This document shows positions 1 through 7,529 of a stretch of 64,000 bases of DNA, in pieces (positions within the stretch are counted from its first letter, which is position 1; every line of letters begins with the position of its first letter). The stretch covers positions 1 to 64,000 of the forward strand of contig CAUZBP010000019.1 in the NCBI GenBank assembly GCA_963578105.1. Reading direction: 5' to 3'. The position numbers and the translations under genes were made by a program. This stretch comes from GCA-2718815 sp963578105 (GTDB taxonomy: Bacteria > Planctomycetota > Planctomycetia > Pirellulales > Pirellulaceae). The notes under the pieces were generated by a model. That model was not told where the DNA came from, did not search any database, and worked only from the letters and a program-made list of their open reading frames with translations.

Positions 1-128
1 CAGGGACTTCTGCTCATCAGGGACTTCTGCTCATCAGGGACTTCTGCTCATCAGGGACTTCTGCTCATCAGGGACTTCTGCTCATCAGGGACTTCTGCTC
101 ATCAGGGACTTCTGCTCATCAGGGACTC
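1..128. repeat. 17-bp tandem repeat (minisatellite), 7 full copies plus a partial
   Basis: Unit CAGGGACTTCTGCTCAT is repeated seven times without a mismatch (1-119); an eighth copy begins at 120 and diverges after CAGGGACT. The array touches the left edge, so its true length is unknown. Because 17 is not a multiple of 3, all three forward frames read the same 17-residue periodic peptide, and none has a stop inside the array. The forward frames end at stops between about 190 and 224. No start codon is visible, so I do not call it coding. Confidence 0.9.
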
Positions 129-213
129 CTGGTCTCTGCGCCGACGGGGCCGGCCAAAGGTCCCCCTGGAAGTTGCTGGTTTGTTTTGCTAACTTACCTG
201 CACACGGTTGTTG

Positions 214-744
214 ATGATTTCTGACAGGTCAAAACGAATGAAACAAGCAATTGCAGGTGTTGTGGCTCGGGATATGGCCGAAGTCGATGTAATGACGGTT
301 TGGCCATCCATTGCCGCCTATCCTTCGGGGCGGTTTTTAGGACGCCTGTACGCAAATCGGGTTGGGATCTACGTTTTTCGGATCGGTAATTTGATCGCTT
401 TGGCATCCATACCGCATGCGCTGGCTCTCTATTTTTATCGCATTCTTCCCTGGGTCGGTTCACGTTACACACTGACCAACAGGCGAGTGATCGTCCAGCG
501 AGGTTTACAGGCAGTGGAAGACAAATCAACGGAACTGGGTCGATTCAACCGTATCGAAATTGCAGTTCAGCCGGGACAATCCTGGTTCAAGGCAGGTGAC
601 CTCCTGTTCTACCAAGGAGAGACTGAAACCTTTCGCTTAGAAGGGGTTTCCCGTCCGGAGGTGTTCCGCGAGATCTGCATGAAATCCAACGCGTCCTATT
701 TAGGCGTAAAGGCTGCTCTCGAACGACAGGCTGCCAGCGCTTGA
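214..744 (+). CDS. PH-domain (bPH2/YdbS-like) membrane-associated protein
   Basis: 176 residues from the ATG at 214; an in-frame TTG at 208 and an ATG at 238 are alternatives, and no strong Shine-Dalgarno decides. A hydrophobic stretch at about residues 52-75 is followed by a segment typical of bacterial PH domains: SRYTLTNRRVIVQRG, then a beta-rich part with FNRIEIAVQPGQSW and AGDLLFYQG. Proteins of this type are small membrane-anchored beta-barrel domains of unknown ligand. The gene converges on the TPR lipoprotein downstream: its last 45 bases overlap the possible shifted reading frame of that gene. Family call is from motif pattern only. Confidence 0.7.
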   Translation: MISDRSKRMKQAIAGVVARDMAEVDVMTVWPSIAAYPSGRFLGRLYANRVGIYVFRIGNLIALASIPHALALYFYRILPWVGSRYTLTNRRVIVQRGLQAVEDKSTELGRFNRIEIAVQPGQSWFKAGDLLFYQGETETFRLEGVSRPEVFREICMKSNASYLGVKAALERQAASA

Positions 745-1332
745 AAAATCCGCCCGGCTGGCCGGAAAAGGTGCTGATTCTACCAAGCGGTTTCCTTCCA
801 CCACGTCCAGCGGGCCACTCTTCTCACGACCTGCACTGGAAAACCAGTGTTTCCGGTTCGTTCGGATGGCTGATTCAGGGACCCCATTGGCTTTGAATGC
901 CGGTGGAAGGCCGGGGAGCGTTTCCTGCGGAAGAGGGTAGCAGATACCCATGACGATAGTTTTCCCTACTGCGTCTGGGATGGGAGAATGCTTCCGAAGT
1001 GTCGTCAGGTAAGCGGGAATCCACTTGATAACGGTAAAAGTTTCGAGGTAACCCCAGCGTGGTAGTTGCTGGACCATTGGTCCGTTGCTGGAACCATCTT
1101 TTCGATCGAATACCCGTGGTACGGAATTGTAGATTTGGAAACTCCGTCCCTTCCGTGCTCTCCTTTGTATCGGCTTGGAAACCACTGCCGATTCCTGTCC
1201 TACGACCGTCCAACGGTTTCCAAGGGTATTGAAAAGGTTTTGTAAATCGCCTTTGCCGGAAACCGTTGGTGTCGGGAGAACCCGTTTCGTTGTCCACCGC
1301 GGCCTCTTCTTCTTCGGTCGATGTCGATTCGT
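700..1332 (-). pseudogene. Probable true C-terminal frame of the TPR lipoprotein gene after a frameshift
   Basis: On the minus strand this frame is open from a stop at 1333-1335 to the stop at 700-702. It has ordinary amino-acid composition with hydrophobic patterning (GDLQNLFNTLGNRWTVVG, YLETFTVIKWIPAYL, GKTIVMGICYPLPQETLPG), unlike the overlapping frame of 875..2206. It has no good start codon of its own. The whole gene from 2206 to 700 is 1507 nt, not a multiple of three, consistent with a single indel somewhere between about 1240 and 1332. Either the gene is broken, the base call is wrong, or there is a recoding site; I see no classic slippery heptamer. The end overlaps the convergent PH-domain gene by 45 bases. 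Confidence 0.5.
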
Positions 1333-2206
1333 CTACCTTGTCGGCACCCCCGTCAGACCGTGGCAGGTTGGCGAGGCTCGCGGAATTATAGTTAAGCTCG
1401 TAGTTTTTAATGTCCGCCAGCCAGTCTTCGAATTCCTCCATGGGCCGGATCAGTCCCTCACGATGTGAAGTTATCGAGAGCAATTCCTGCGGCGACTTGT
1501 CAGAATCGCGCGTGGGAAGCATCTCGGAAAATTCCTTTTTGTTTCTTGTTTTTTCAAACGCAGACTCTCGCCGCTCCGTCTCTGTTTCATCATCCGACGC
1601 CACATCATAGGAACGCGTGGTTCCAGCCCGGGCTCCCCAATGTCGCTTGTCTTTTGTAGAGTCCGTCGGCGTCATGTTTTTCAGAAACTTTACGTCCGTT
1701 GCCAGTTCTTCCTCCTCCGCTTCTCGGTCCAACTGCTTCCGAACTTTCCGAACTTTCCGATCGACTTCCATCGATTCCACCAGAGACTCCACATTTATCG
1801 GAGGGCCGTTGAGAAATGCTTTGTCGAAATTGGGGTCGTTTCGATGGGCAGACCGCCGATCTGCCCGGGCGAGTTCTTCTTTTCCAAAAACTTTGTAGGC
1901 TTCACATCGCATGTAGTACCCCTCGCAATCCGAGGGATTGATTTCGATGGCCTGTGAAAAATCCTTGATCGCCTGCTCCAGTTCCTTCTTGGCCATCCAC
2001 GACCGTCCACGCAAGATGTAGGCGCCGCTGTTGGCCTGGTCCTGCTCGACCGCCTGGCTGCTGAAATCGATAGCTTGGTCCCACTTGCTGTCGAGAAACG
2101 CTCCCTTGGCAAGTTCGGTGAGAGTCAATTGCTCCTGCTGCTGACAACCCGCGAGTGTCAAAGCAACCAAGATGACCAGCCAGGGCAAAGAAACAGCCAA
2201 TTTCAT
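875..2206 (-). CDS. TPR-repeat lipoprotein (3' part probably frameshifted)
   Basis: 443 residues as read in one frame. The N-terminus is a lipoprotein signal (hydrophobic stretch ending in the lipobox LAGC at about residue 20), so the mature protein should be lipid-anchored. Residues about 25-125 hold TPR-like helical pairs (AYILRGRSWMAKKELEQAI, then NPSDCEGYYMRCEAYKVFG). This is followed by a charged, low-complexity linker rich in Glu, Arg and Lys. After about residue 310 the frame becomes rich in Arg, Ser, Gly and Pro and looks non-coding, while the neighbouring frame starts to look coding and stays open to 700. I therefore read the N-terminal two thirds as real and the last third as the wrong frame. 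Function unknown; TPRs suggest protein binding. Confidence 0.7.
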   Translation of the reverse strand: MKLAVSLPWLVILVALTLAGCQQQEQLTLTELAKGAFLDSKWDQAIDFSSQAVEQDQANSGAYILRGRSWMAKKELEQAIKDFSQAIEINPSDCEGYYMRCEAYKVFGKEELARADRRSAHRNDPNFDKAFLNGPPINVESLVESMEVDRKVRKVRKQLDREAEEEELATDVKFLKNMTPTDSTKDKRHWGARAGTTRSYDVASDDETETERRESAFEKTRNKKEFSEMLPTRDSDKSPQELLSITSHREGLIRPMEEFEDWLADIKNYELNYNSASLANLPRSDGGADKVDESTSTEEEEAAVDNETGSPDTNGFRQRRFTKPFQYPWKPLDGRRTGIGSGFQADTKESTEGTEFPNLQFRTTGIRSKRWFQQRTNGPATTTLGLPRNFYRYQVDSRLPDDTSEAFSHPRRSRENYRHGYLLPSSAGNAPRPSTGIQSQWGP

Positions 2207-2420
2207 CCCCGAAACTCCTCAGAAGAGAATCACCAGTACCACTCCACAATCATAGAACACCAGCGGGCATTAGTGAAGGTTTTAGGGTCCCAAAACTGAT
2301 TCAATCGGAAAAATCCGGCCTGAACCCAGCACTGCCGCTGCGGGAGCGGGGGGCTCTCGCAACAGGGCGCTACGCGGAGGAGCCCAGGCTGGTACGTCGA
2401 AACGCGCAGCCCGGGAAAAA

Positions 2421-2493
2421 TGACCCCGACGGGACTCGAACCCGTGTTGCCGGCGTGAAAGGCCGGAGTCCTAGACCACTAGACGACGGGGCC
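2421..2493 (-). tRNA. tRNA-Glu (anticodon UUC)
   Basis: The minus strand folds as a 73-nt cloverleaf. The acceptor stem GGCCCCG pairs with CGGGGTC (one G-U), followed by discriminator A. The D arm contains AGTGGTCTAGGA. The anticodon stem CCGGC/GCCGG encloses CTTTCAC, giving anticodon TTC. The T arm is ACGGG-TTCGAAT-CCCGT. CCA is not encoded. It lies alone between the TPR gene and csrA, all on the minus strand. Confidence 0.95.
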
Positions 2494-2655
2494 TGGCGCA
2501 AGAGCATACCAGTGGTTCGGTATAATCGTGGTAATGACTCACGGTCAAGTGGAGATAGGAAAACCAGAGGAACTCCCGACTTTGCCAGAACACCAGTTCA
2601 GAAAGGCAACTTCAAGCCGATTCGAGAGTGGCCATGAATCGTCAGAGTGGTTATT

Positions 2656-2880
2656 TCAACCTGTTTCAGCCTGTTCGGTTGACGAACCCGAATCCCCTGC
2701 AGATGGTTGTTCGTCCTCAATACCGTGAATGGCGTTGTAAACTTCCTGGCGGTGAACCGGAATTTCCTTGGGAGCTTCCACACCGAGCCGAACTTTGTCC
2801 CCGCGAATCTCCACAACGACGATTGTGATGTCGTCGTTAATGATAATACTTTCGTTTCTTTTACGGGATAACACCAACAT
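2656..2880 (-). CDS. csrA: Carbon storage regulator CsrA (RNA-binding translational regulator)
   Basis: 74 residues. Starts MLVLSRKRNESIIIN and continues ITIVVVEIRGDKVRLGVEAP and IPVHRQEVY, the diagnostic beta-strand/helix pattern of CsrA including the conserved Arg near the end of the core. CsrA is a homodimer that binds GGA motifs in mRNA leaders and blocks or stabilises translation. The C-terminal tail (about 20 residues, acidic, Ser/Gly rich) is longer than in E. coli CsrA (61 aa). An AAGGA Shine-Dalgarno lies about 8 nt before the ATG. It stands alone; no flagellar genes, its frequent neighbours elsewhere, are nearby. Confidence 0.95.
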   Translation of the reverse strand: MLVLSRKRNESIIINDDITIVVVEIRGDKVRLGVEAPKEIPVHRQEVYNAIHGIEDEQPSAGDSGSSTEQAETG

Positions 2881-3046
2881 AAAACATTCCTTGTTGTAGT
2901 CAGGTGCTCCAAGTGCACCGTTTAGCCGCAGGACACCTACAATTACGGAGGCCGTTTGACGCGTTTGACGACCGAAGCACGTGAACTTCCTTATTCCACT
3001 CTAAGTGCTCGCGTAAGGGAGTCAAGGAACACAGGGCAAACTAACC

Positions 3047-3063
3047 TTTTTTTTTAAAAAAAA
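3047..3063. other. T9A8 tract upstream of csrA
   Basis: Nine T followed by eight A, in an AT-rich stretch (3040-3080) about 165 bp before the csrA start codon. Such tracts bend DNA and can act as UP-like elements, or mark a terminator remnant; nothing here decides. Confidence 0.5.
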
Positions 3064-3493
3064 CCCTATTTTTTAAATAACCCTTTGATCCGGGCGTCTT
3101 ATGTCCCGTCTCCCGCAGTTTCAAAGCCTGTCGCGGCCCCGATTTAACTTCTCTCTAGAATCCTAAACTAATACTTCAGCACCAGTTAGAACAAATCTCC
3201 AAGTTCGACCCTGTTTTTCCAACTAATTTCAGCGGATTTTAGGTAGCTGAGCCGTTACCAACCTGAAAAACTCCGCCTGTTGGCAATTCCAGACATCGGT
3301 GATCGATTGAGGCAGCCAACACAGGCCCCCCATCAGTACTGGAAATCTGGTCTATTTCGGGACCCCGTTGCGAGCGTCCCGACTGCCGCTTCAGACAAAT
3401 GGACGGTACAGAAGGGGCGACGAACCTGAAAACTCCGGGCAGGTGGAGCGGAACTGCCCACCGGGCTTCAGGCACTAATTGAAGGTATCCGTA

Positions 3494-3532
3494 GCGAACA
3501 GTGAAAGCGAACAGTGAAAGCGAACAGTGAAA
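3494..3532. repeat. 13-bp direct repeat, 3 exact copies, upstream of nuoI
   Basis: GCGAACAGTGAAA occurs three times head to tail (39 bp, no mismatch). It sits about 180 bp before the nuoI start codon, in the likely regulatory region of the complex I cluster. Its period (a little over one helical turn) would place repeated protein-binding sites on slowly rotating faces of the helix, but slipped-strand duplication is equally possible. Confidence 0.9.
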
Positions 3533-3711
3533 GTGCAGGGATGGTATCTCACTAGCCGATTCAAACCGAGTCGCCCGATGCGTCTGGTAGTTCGGGTTCG
3601 CGTAGCGGTTGCGAATCCAATACTGGCGTCTATAATTCGTCTCATCTTGCGCGTGGTTTCGCGCTGGACTGGTGAGTTTTTCAAAGCGGAGGCGAAAGGA
3701 CGTTGTCAACC

Positions 3712-4239
3712 ATGAAGTGGGAATGGGCTCGGAACATCTGGCAAACGATTTCCACGGTGGTCCGGGGCATGTGGGTCACGCTACGATATTGGTTGAAAAC
3801 CTACCATGCAGACCGTGGCACGTTTACGGAAAAGTTTGAGTATCCGGAATTGCCAGTTCCAGTTGCTGCTCGGTATCGAGGCTTCCATCGGTTTGACTTG
3901 ACGACCTGCATTGCGTGCGATCAATGTGCAAAGGTCTGCCCTGTTGATTGCATCTACATTGGCAAAGAGAGGGTGCAACAGGGCAAGGGGTTCAAGGTGA
4001 CTGGATATGCCATTGATTATTCAAAATGCATGTTTTGTGCTCTCTGTGTCGAACCCTGTCCGGTAGACTGTATCTTTATGGGAGCTACGATGGACTTGAG
4101 TTGTTACAGTCGAGACGGTTGCATTGTCGATTATTCACGGATGCCGGTGGAAATCGCATGGGGTCGCAGCATGCTTAATCCGACAGCAGTCGCCGAATCG
4201 AAGGTGATTGTCGATCCTGTGCATGGGGGACCGAACTAG
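3712..4239 (+). CDS. nuoI: NADH-quinone oxidoreductase subunit I (2x[4Fe-4S] ferredoxin-type)
   Basis: 175 residues from ATG 3712; AAAGGA about 11 nt upstream supports it, and an in-frame TTG at 3703 is less likely. Two 8Fe-ferredoxin motifs are complete: CIACDQCAKVCPVDC (about residues 65-79) and CMFCALCVEPCPVDC (about 105-119), which carry clusters N6a and N6b passing electrons toward the quinone site of complex I. Its place is unusual: it leads the cluster and is separated from nuoA by a DUF2203 gene, whereas nuoI normally lies between nuoH and nuoJ, where it is absent here. Confidence 0.95.
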   Translation: MKWEWARNIWQTISTVVRGMWVTLRYWLKTYHADRGTFTEKFEYPELPVPVAARYRGFHRFDLTTCIACDQCAKVCPVDCIYIGKERVQQGKGFKVTGYAIDYSKCMFCALCVEPCPVDCIFMGATMDLSCYSRDGCIVDYSRMPVEIAWGRSMLNPTAVAESKVIVDPVHGGPN

Positions 4240-4261
4240 GTGCTGCAACGGTTTTTTTATT

Positions 4262-4732
4262 ATGGACTCACAACAGTGTTATAAGCCAAAGAAACTTTTC
4301 ACCGTGAAAGAAGCAAACACCACTTTGCCACTGGTGCGTGCGATCACCAGCGATCTAGCACGGCTTTCCCTGGAGCTGACCGAGCGTCGACAGCGTTTAC
4401 GTCACCTGCTTTCTGGTCGAGAATTCGAAGCTGGGGACCCCTACGGAGAGGAACTAGCCCAGGTGGGACAGGAACTGGAGCAGGATGGCTTGCGGTTACG
4501 AGATTATGTCGACGAATTGCGCGAGTTGGGTGTGGAACCAAAAGGGGCCACGGAAGGTCTGGTCGACTTTCCCAGCATGCTCGATGGACGATTAGTATTT
4601 CTGTGCTGGAGACTGGGTGAATCGGAAGTCATGCATTGGCATGAAATCGACGAAGGGTTCGCCAAGCGGCAGTCACTGGGCGCGGACAGCGTGACTGACA
4701 AGTCGGAGGACGAGGGCGATTTGCGCACCTGA
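4262..4732 (+). CDS. DUF2203 family protein
   Basis: 156 residues from ATG 4262. The N-terminus KLFTVKEANTTLPLVRAI and the C-terminal part EGLVDFPSMLDGRLVFLCWRLGE with WHEIDEGFAKRQ are the two conserved ends of DUF2203 proteins (COG4911-type). Between them is a helical, probably coiled segment (about residues 35-95). Function in this family is unknown. It starts 22 nt after nuoI and precedes nuoA by about 160 nt, so it may be co-transcribed with complex I genes; this is positional inference only. Confidence 0.8.
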   Translation: MDSQQCYKPKKLFTVKEANTTLPLVRAITSDLARLSLELTERRQRLRHLLSGREFEAGDPYGEELAQVGQELEQDGLRLRDYVDELRELGVEPKGATEGLVDFPSMLDGRLVFLCWRLGESEVMHWHEIDEGFAKRQSLGADSVTDKSEDEGDLRT

Positions 4733-4896
4733 CCCTTAAGTCACGCCTTGCAATTTGGCACAAGCCCTCTAAAATTCGCGTTTGGCCGAAGTGGGTAACT
4801 TCTGGCGATTGCCTCCTGCATCAGCTGAGGCGTGACGTGTCGTTGTGAACAACGCACGGGTCGATTTTCCGGAAAGCGGCGGGTTCGAAATCTCAG

Positions 4897-5526
4897 ATGT
4901 CAGCATCGACAACCATCGTCGGCTATCTGGCCTTGTTCGCTGCGGTCGGATTTGGCTTTGTCCTGCTCAATCTGTTGATTGGTCGGTTTCTGCGCCCAGC
5001 CAACCCCAGTCCGGAAAAACAGGAAATCTACGAATGCGGAGAATCAACCATTGGCTCCAGCTTCGTGCAATTTGACTTACGGTTCTACGTGGTTGCTTTG
5101 GTTTTCATCGTGTTCGACGTGGAAGTCGCATTCATGTTCCCTTGGGCGACCGTCTACGGCAAAGCTCTGCATCTCAGGACCGCTAGTCAGCAAGCCGAAG
5201 TTTCTCCAGGTTTGACAACGGGAGAAAACGGGCTGACGGATGAAATTCGGGGCTTGTACCGGGAACTGGGTGTTGCTGATCCGTCTCTCGCGATTCCCGA
5301 AACCGGTGATGCGTTTTCAGCAGTGCAAACCGGCGCAAATAACCTGGTGTGGCTCTCTGCGGGAGCGATGGCAGTGTTCTTCTTTGTCCTGCTACTGGGG
5401 TTCGCTTACGAATGGAAGACAGGAGCCATGGATTGGGTACGTGCCATCACGCCACCTGACACTGCTTCTCTGGTTCGCGCGCCTCCCGCAATGCCGCGTG
5501 GGGAAGAGCCTGCACTGACCAACTGA
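4897..5526 (+). CDS. nuoA: NADH-quinone oxidoreductase subunit A, with an inserted loop
   Basis: 209 residues, well above the usual 120-150. TM1 is at about residues 7-30, then the conserved segment EIYECGE and FYVVALVFIVFDVEVAFMFPW (TM2) that forms the quinone-side loop and its following helix. An extra soluble stretch of about 55 residues (about 92-147, with TDEIRGLYRELG) precedes TM3 (LVWLSAGAMAVFFFVLLLGF). A Pro-rich tail ends the protein. In most cluster arrangements nuoB follows nuoA directly; here nuoC does. Confidence 0.92.
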   Translation: MSASTTIVGYLALFAAVGFGFVLLNLLIGRFLRPANPSPEKQEIYECGESTIGSSFVQFDLRFYVVALVFIVFDVEVAFMFPWATVYGKALHLRTASQQAEVSPGLTTGENGLTDEIRGLYRELGVADPSLAIPETGDAFSAVQTGANNLVWLSAGAMAVFFFVLLLGFAYEWKTGAMDWVRAITPPDTASLVRAPPAMPRGEEPALTN

Positions 5527-5594
5527 TGGATATGTAGACAGGCGTCACAGCATCCCGGCCACGACAATCGATTTTGACGGAAGGTATTTACCAA

Positions 5595-6125
5595 ATGACA
5601 GGTGTGGATTTCTTAAATAAACTGAAACAGCAGTTCGCGGATGGCGTCGTGACGGCGAATCTCGAGGCGATTGATCCCTGGATTGAAGTGAGCCCGTCCG
5701 CGCTGGTCGAAATCTGTCGGTACCTTCGGGACGAACCAGATTTACGATTCGAAGTGCTCAACTGCGTCACCGCAGTCGACTACTTTGAACCGGATCCCAA
5801 GAAAGCCAAGAAAGTCGATTGGGAGCCGCATCTGGAGGTCGTTTATCATGTTTCCAGCGTCACTCACAAACACAGTCTAGTCTTGAAAATCAATTTGGCA
5901 CGCTGGAAAGATGATCAAGAGGGCCAACTTCCGGAAGTTCCCAGCGTGGCCGCCGTGTGGAGCACGGCAGACTGGCACGAGCGGGAGGTGTTCGACCTTT
6001 CAGGAATTAACTTCACTGGACACCCTGACCTGCGGCGGATCCTTTGCCCCGAGGACTGGGTAGGGCATCCACTGCGAAAAGATTATGAGATGCCGTTGGA
6101 ATACCACGGAATTCGCGGACGGTAG
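5595..6125 (+). CDS. nuoC: NADH-quinone oxidoreductase subunit C
   Basis: 176 residues from ATG 5595 with GGAAGG 10 nt upstream; a TTG at 5574 is in frame but poorer. Contains LRFEVLNCVTAVDYF, HKHSLVLKINLAR and the signature WYEREVFDL-like WHEREVFDLSGINFTGHPDLRRIL, ending PLRKDY. This is the 30-kDa peripheral subunit that docks with NuoD and NuoB in the hydrophilic arm. It is not fused to NuoD, in contrast to E. coli. A gap of 23 nt leads to nuoD. Confidence 0.95.
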   Translation: MTGVDFLNKLKQQFADGVVTANLEAIDPWIEVSPSALVEICRYLRDEPDLRFEVLNCVTAVDYFEPDPKKAKKVDWEPHLEVVYHVSSVTHKHSLVLKINLARWKDDQEGQLPEVPSVAAVWSTADWHEREVFDLSGINFTGHPDLRRILCPEDWVGHPLRKDYEMPLEYHGIRGR

Positions 6126-6148
6126 ATAAGAGGAAAGCGAACGAAATC

Positions 6149-7351
6149 ATGGCGACTGCTGAAGATCCTCGAATCATTGAATTCGATGTCCGCACTGACG
6201 AAATGCTCGTCAACATGGGCCCGCAGCATCCCAGTACACATGGTGTGCTGCGTTTGGTCTTGAGGACCGATGGTGAAGTTGTTTCGGAAGTCATGCCGCA
6301 TATCGGGTACCTGCATCGTTGTGCTGAGAAGATCGGCGAGAATCTAACGACGCGGCAGTGGGTTCCCTACACGGATCGCATGGACTACCTGGCGGCCATG
6401 AACATGAATCTCGGATGGGCCTTGACCGTCGAAAAACTGCTGGAACACGAACTGCCCGAAAAGGCTCGACACTTGCGCGTGATCATCGCCGAAATGGGTC
6501 GTATTGCCAGTCACTTGGTTGGTATGGGGGCCTATGGATTAGATCTGGGTACTTTCAGTCCGTTCCTTTACGCGTTTCGCGAACGGGAAAAGATATTGGA
6601 CCTGTTTGAAGACGTGTGCGGAGCCCGGCTGACCACGAGCTACCTGACACCGGGAGGTGCCACGGCCGACTTGCCCGGTGGGTGGTTACAGAAATGCGAG
6701 AAGTTCCTTGATCAGTTCATACCCAACATCCAGGAATACCACACGCTGCTGACCTCCAACGCAATTTTCATCAAGCGGACAGCGGGAATTGGTGTACTGG
6801 CTCCTGAGATGGCCCTCGACTATGGCTGCACCGGGCCCGTGTTACGGGGTAGTGGAGTCGATTATGATCTACGCCGGGATGGCGAAGAACGTTACACGGA
6901 GATGTACGACGGCTACGCGTTCGAGGTCGTTTGTGAGCGTGACGGACATTATCCACGGGACCACGATTACCCACCCGTTCCTTCGGAAACTGTGTTGGGA
7001 GATTGTTGGCACCGGTTCTATGTACGGATGCTAGAAGTCGTGCAGGCAATTGACTTAGTGCGGCAAGCCATGGATCGTTACAGTACGGCTTCAGGAAATT
7101 GGGGAGAACCGATTAAAATAACTCAGAAGATCCCACGTGGCGAAGTCTACCTGGAGACGGAGGCTCCGCGAGGTCAAATGGGGTTTTATTTGGTATCCGA
7201 CGGATCGTCGATCCCCTGGCGAGTCAGAGCTCGTAGCAGTTCCTTTTGCAACCTCTCGGTTTGTCCCGAGATCTGCCGAGGCTGCCTAATTGCGGACGTG
7301 CCTGCCATCGTGGGTTCCACGGATATCGTTATGGGCGAAATTGATCGGTAG
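6149..7351 (+). CDS. nuoD: NADH-quinone oxidoreductase subunit D (49 kDa)
   Basis: 400 residues, full family length. Starts with the conserved block LVNMGPQHPSTHGVLRLVL (quinone-site His near the start) and GYLHRCAEKIGE, and ends in PRGQMGFYLVSDGSSIPWR and DIVMGEIDR. It forms the quinone cavity with NuoB. A purine-rich AAGAGGAAAG lies before the ATG. After the stop, 178 bp without a gene precede nuoH, the largest gap inside the A-N block. Confidence 0.96.
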   Translation: MATAEDPRIIEFDVRTDEMLVNMGPQHPSTHGVLRLVLRTDGEVVSEVMPHIGYLHRCAEKIGENLTTRQWVPYTDRMDYLAAMNMNLGWALTVEKLLEHELPEKARHLRVIIAEMGRIASHLVGMGAYGLDLGTFSPFLYAFREREKILDLFEDVCGARLTTSYLTPGGATADLPGGWLQKCEKFLDQFIPNIQEYHTLLTSNAIFIKRTAGIGVLAPEMALDYGCTGPVLRGSGVDYDLRRDGEERYTEMYDGYAFEVVCERDGHYPRDHDYPPVPSETVLGDCWHRFYVRMLEVVQAIDLVRQAMDRYSTASGNWGEPIKITQKIPRGEVYLETEAPRGQMGFYLVSDGSSIPWRVRARSSSFCNLSVCPEICRGCLIADVPAIVGSTDIVMGEIDR

Positions 7352-7529
7352 GAGACATCTGCGGGGAGCTCCAATTCGAGTGAGCGGGGGCTTGTCCTGA
7401 GCGGTGACTTTGTGACATATTTCACGATCTCAGTAGAAAGTAACGGGCAATCAGACAACTCCTTCGGGGGATGTCTGCAGTTCGAAAGTGAAACGGATGC
7501 CCCTGTGATAAAGAGGGATAGCCTAAAGA

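Larger units (their letters stand above)
2881..3711. other. Long intergenic region between csrA and nuoI
   Basis: About 830 bp between the divergently transcribed csrA and nuoI, so it should hold both promoters. It contains a run of nine T followed by eight A (3047-3063) in an AT-rich block to about 3080, and a 13-bp triplicate (3494-3532). A minus-strand open frame (3239-3709) has a weak coding look near its end but no ATG start and odd composition; I do not call it. I could not pick a convincing -35/-10 pair. Confidence 0.6.

Noticed and set aside
1..128. CRISPR array
   Set aside because: Units are contiguous 17-mers with no spacers, so it is a tandem repeat.
2281..2420. Second tRNA or RNA gene next to tRNA-Glu
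   Set aside because: GC-rich but no cloverleaf or T-arm consensus could be folded.
3239..3709. Minus-strand open frame of 156 codons upstream of nuoI
   Set aside because: No ATG start, composition irregular, contains the 13-bp repeat out of phase, and covers the expected nuo promoter region. Only its last 40 codons look coding-like.
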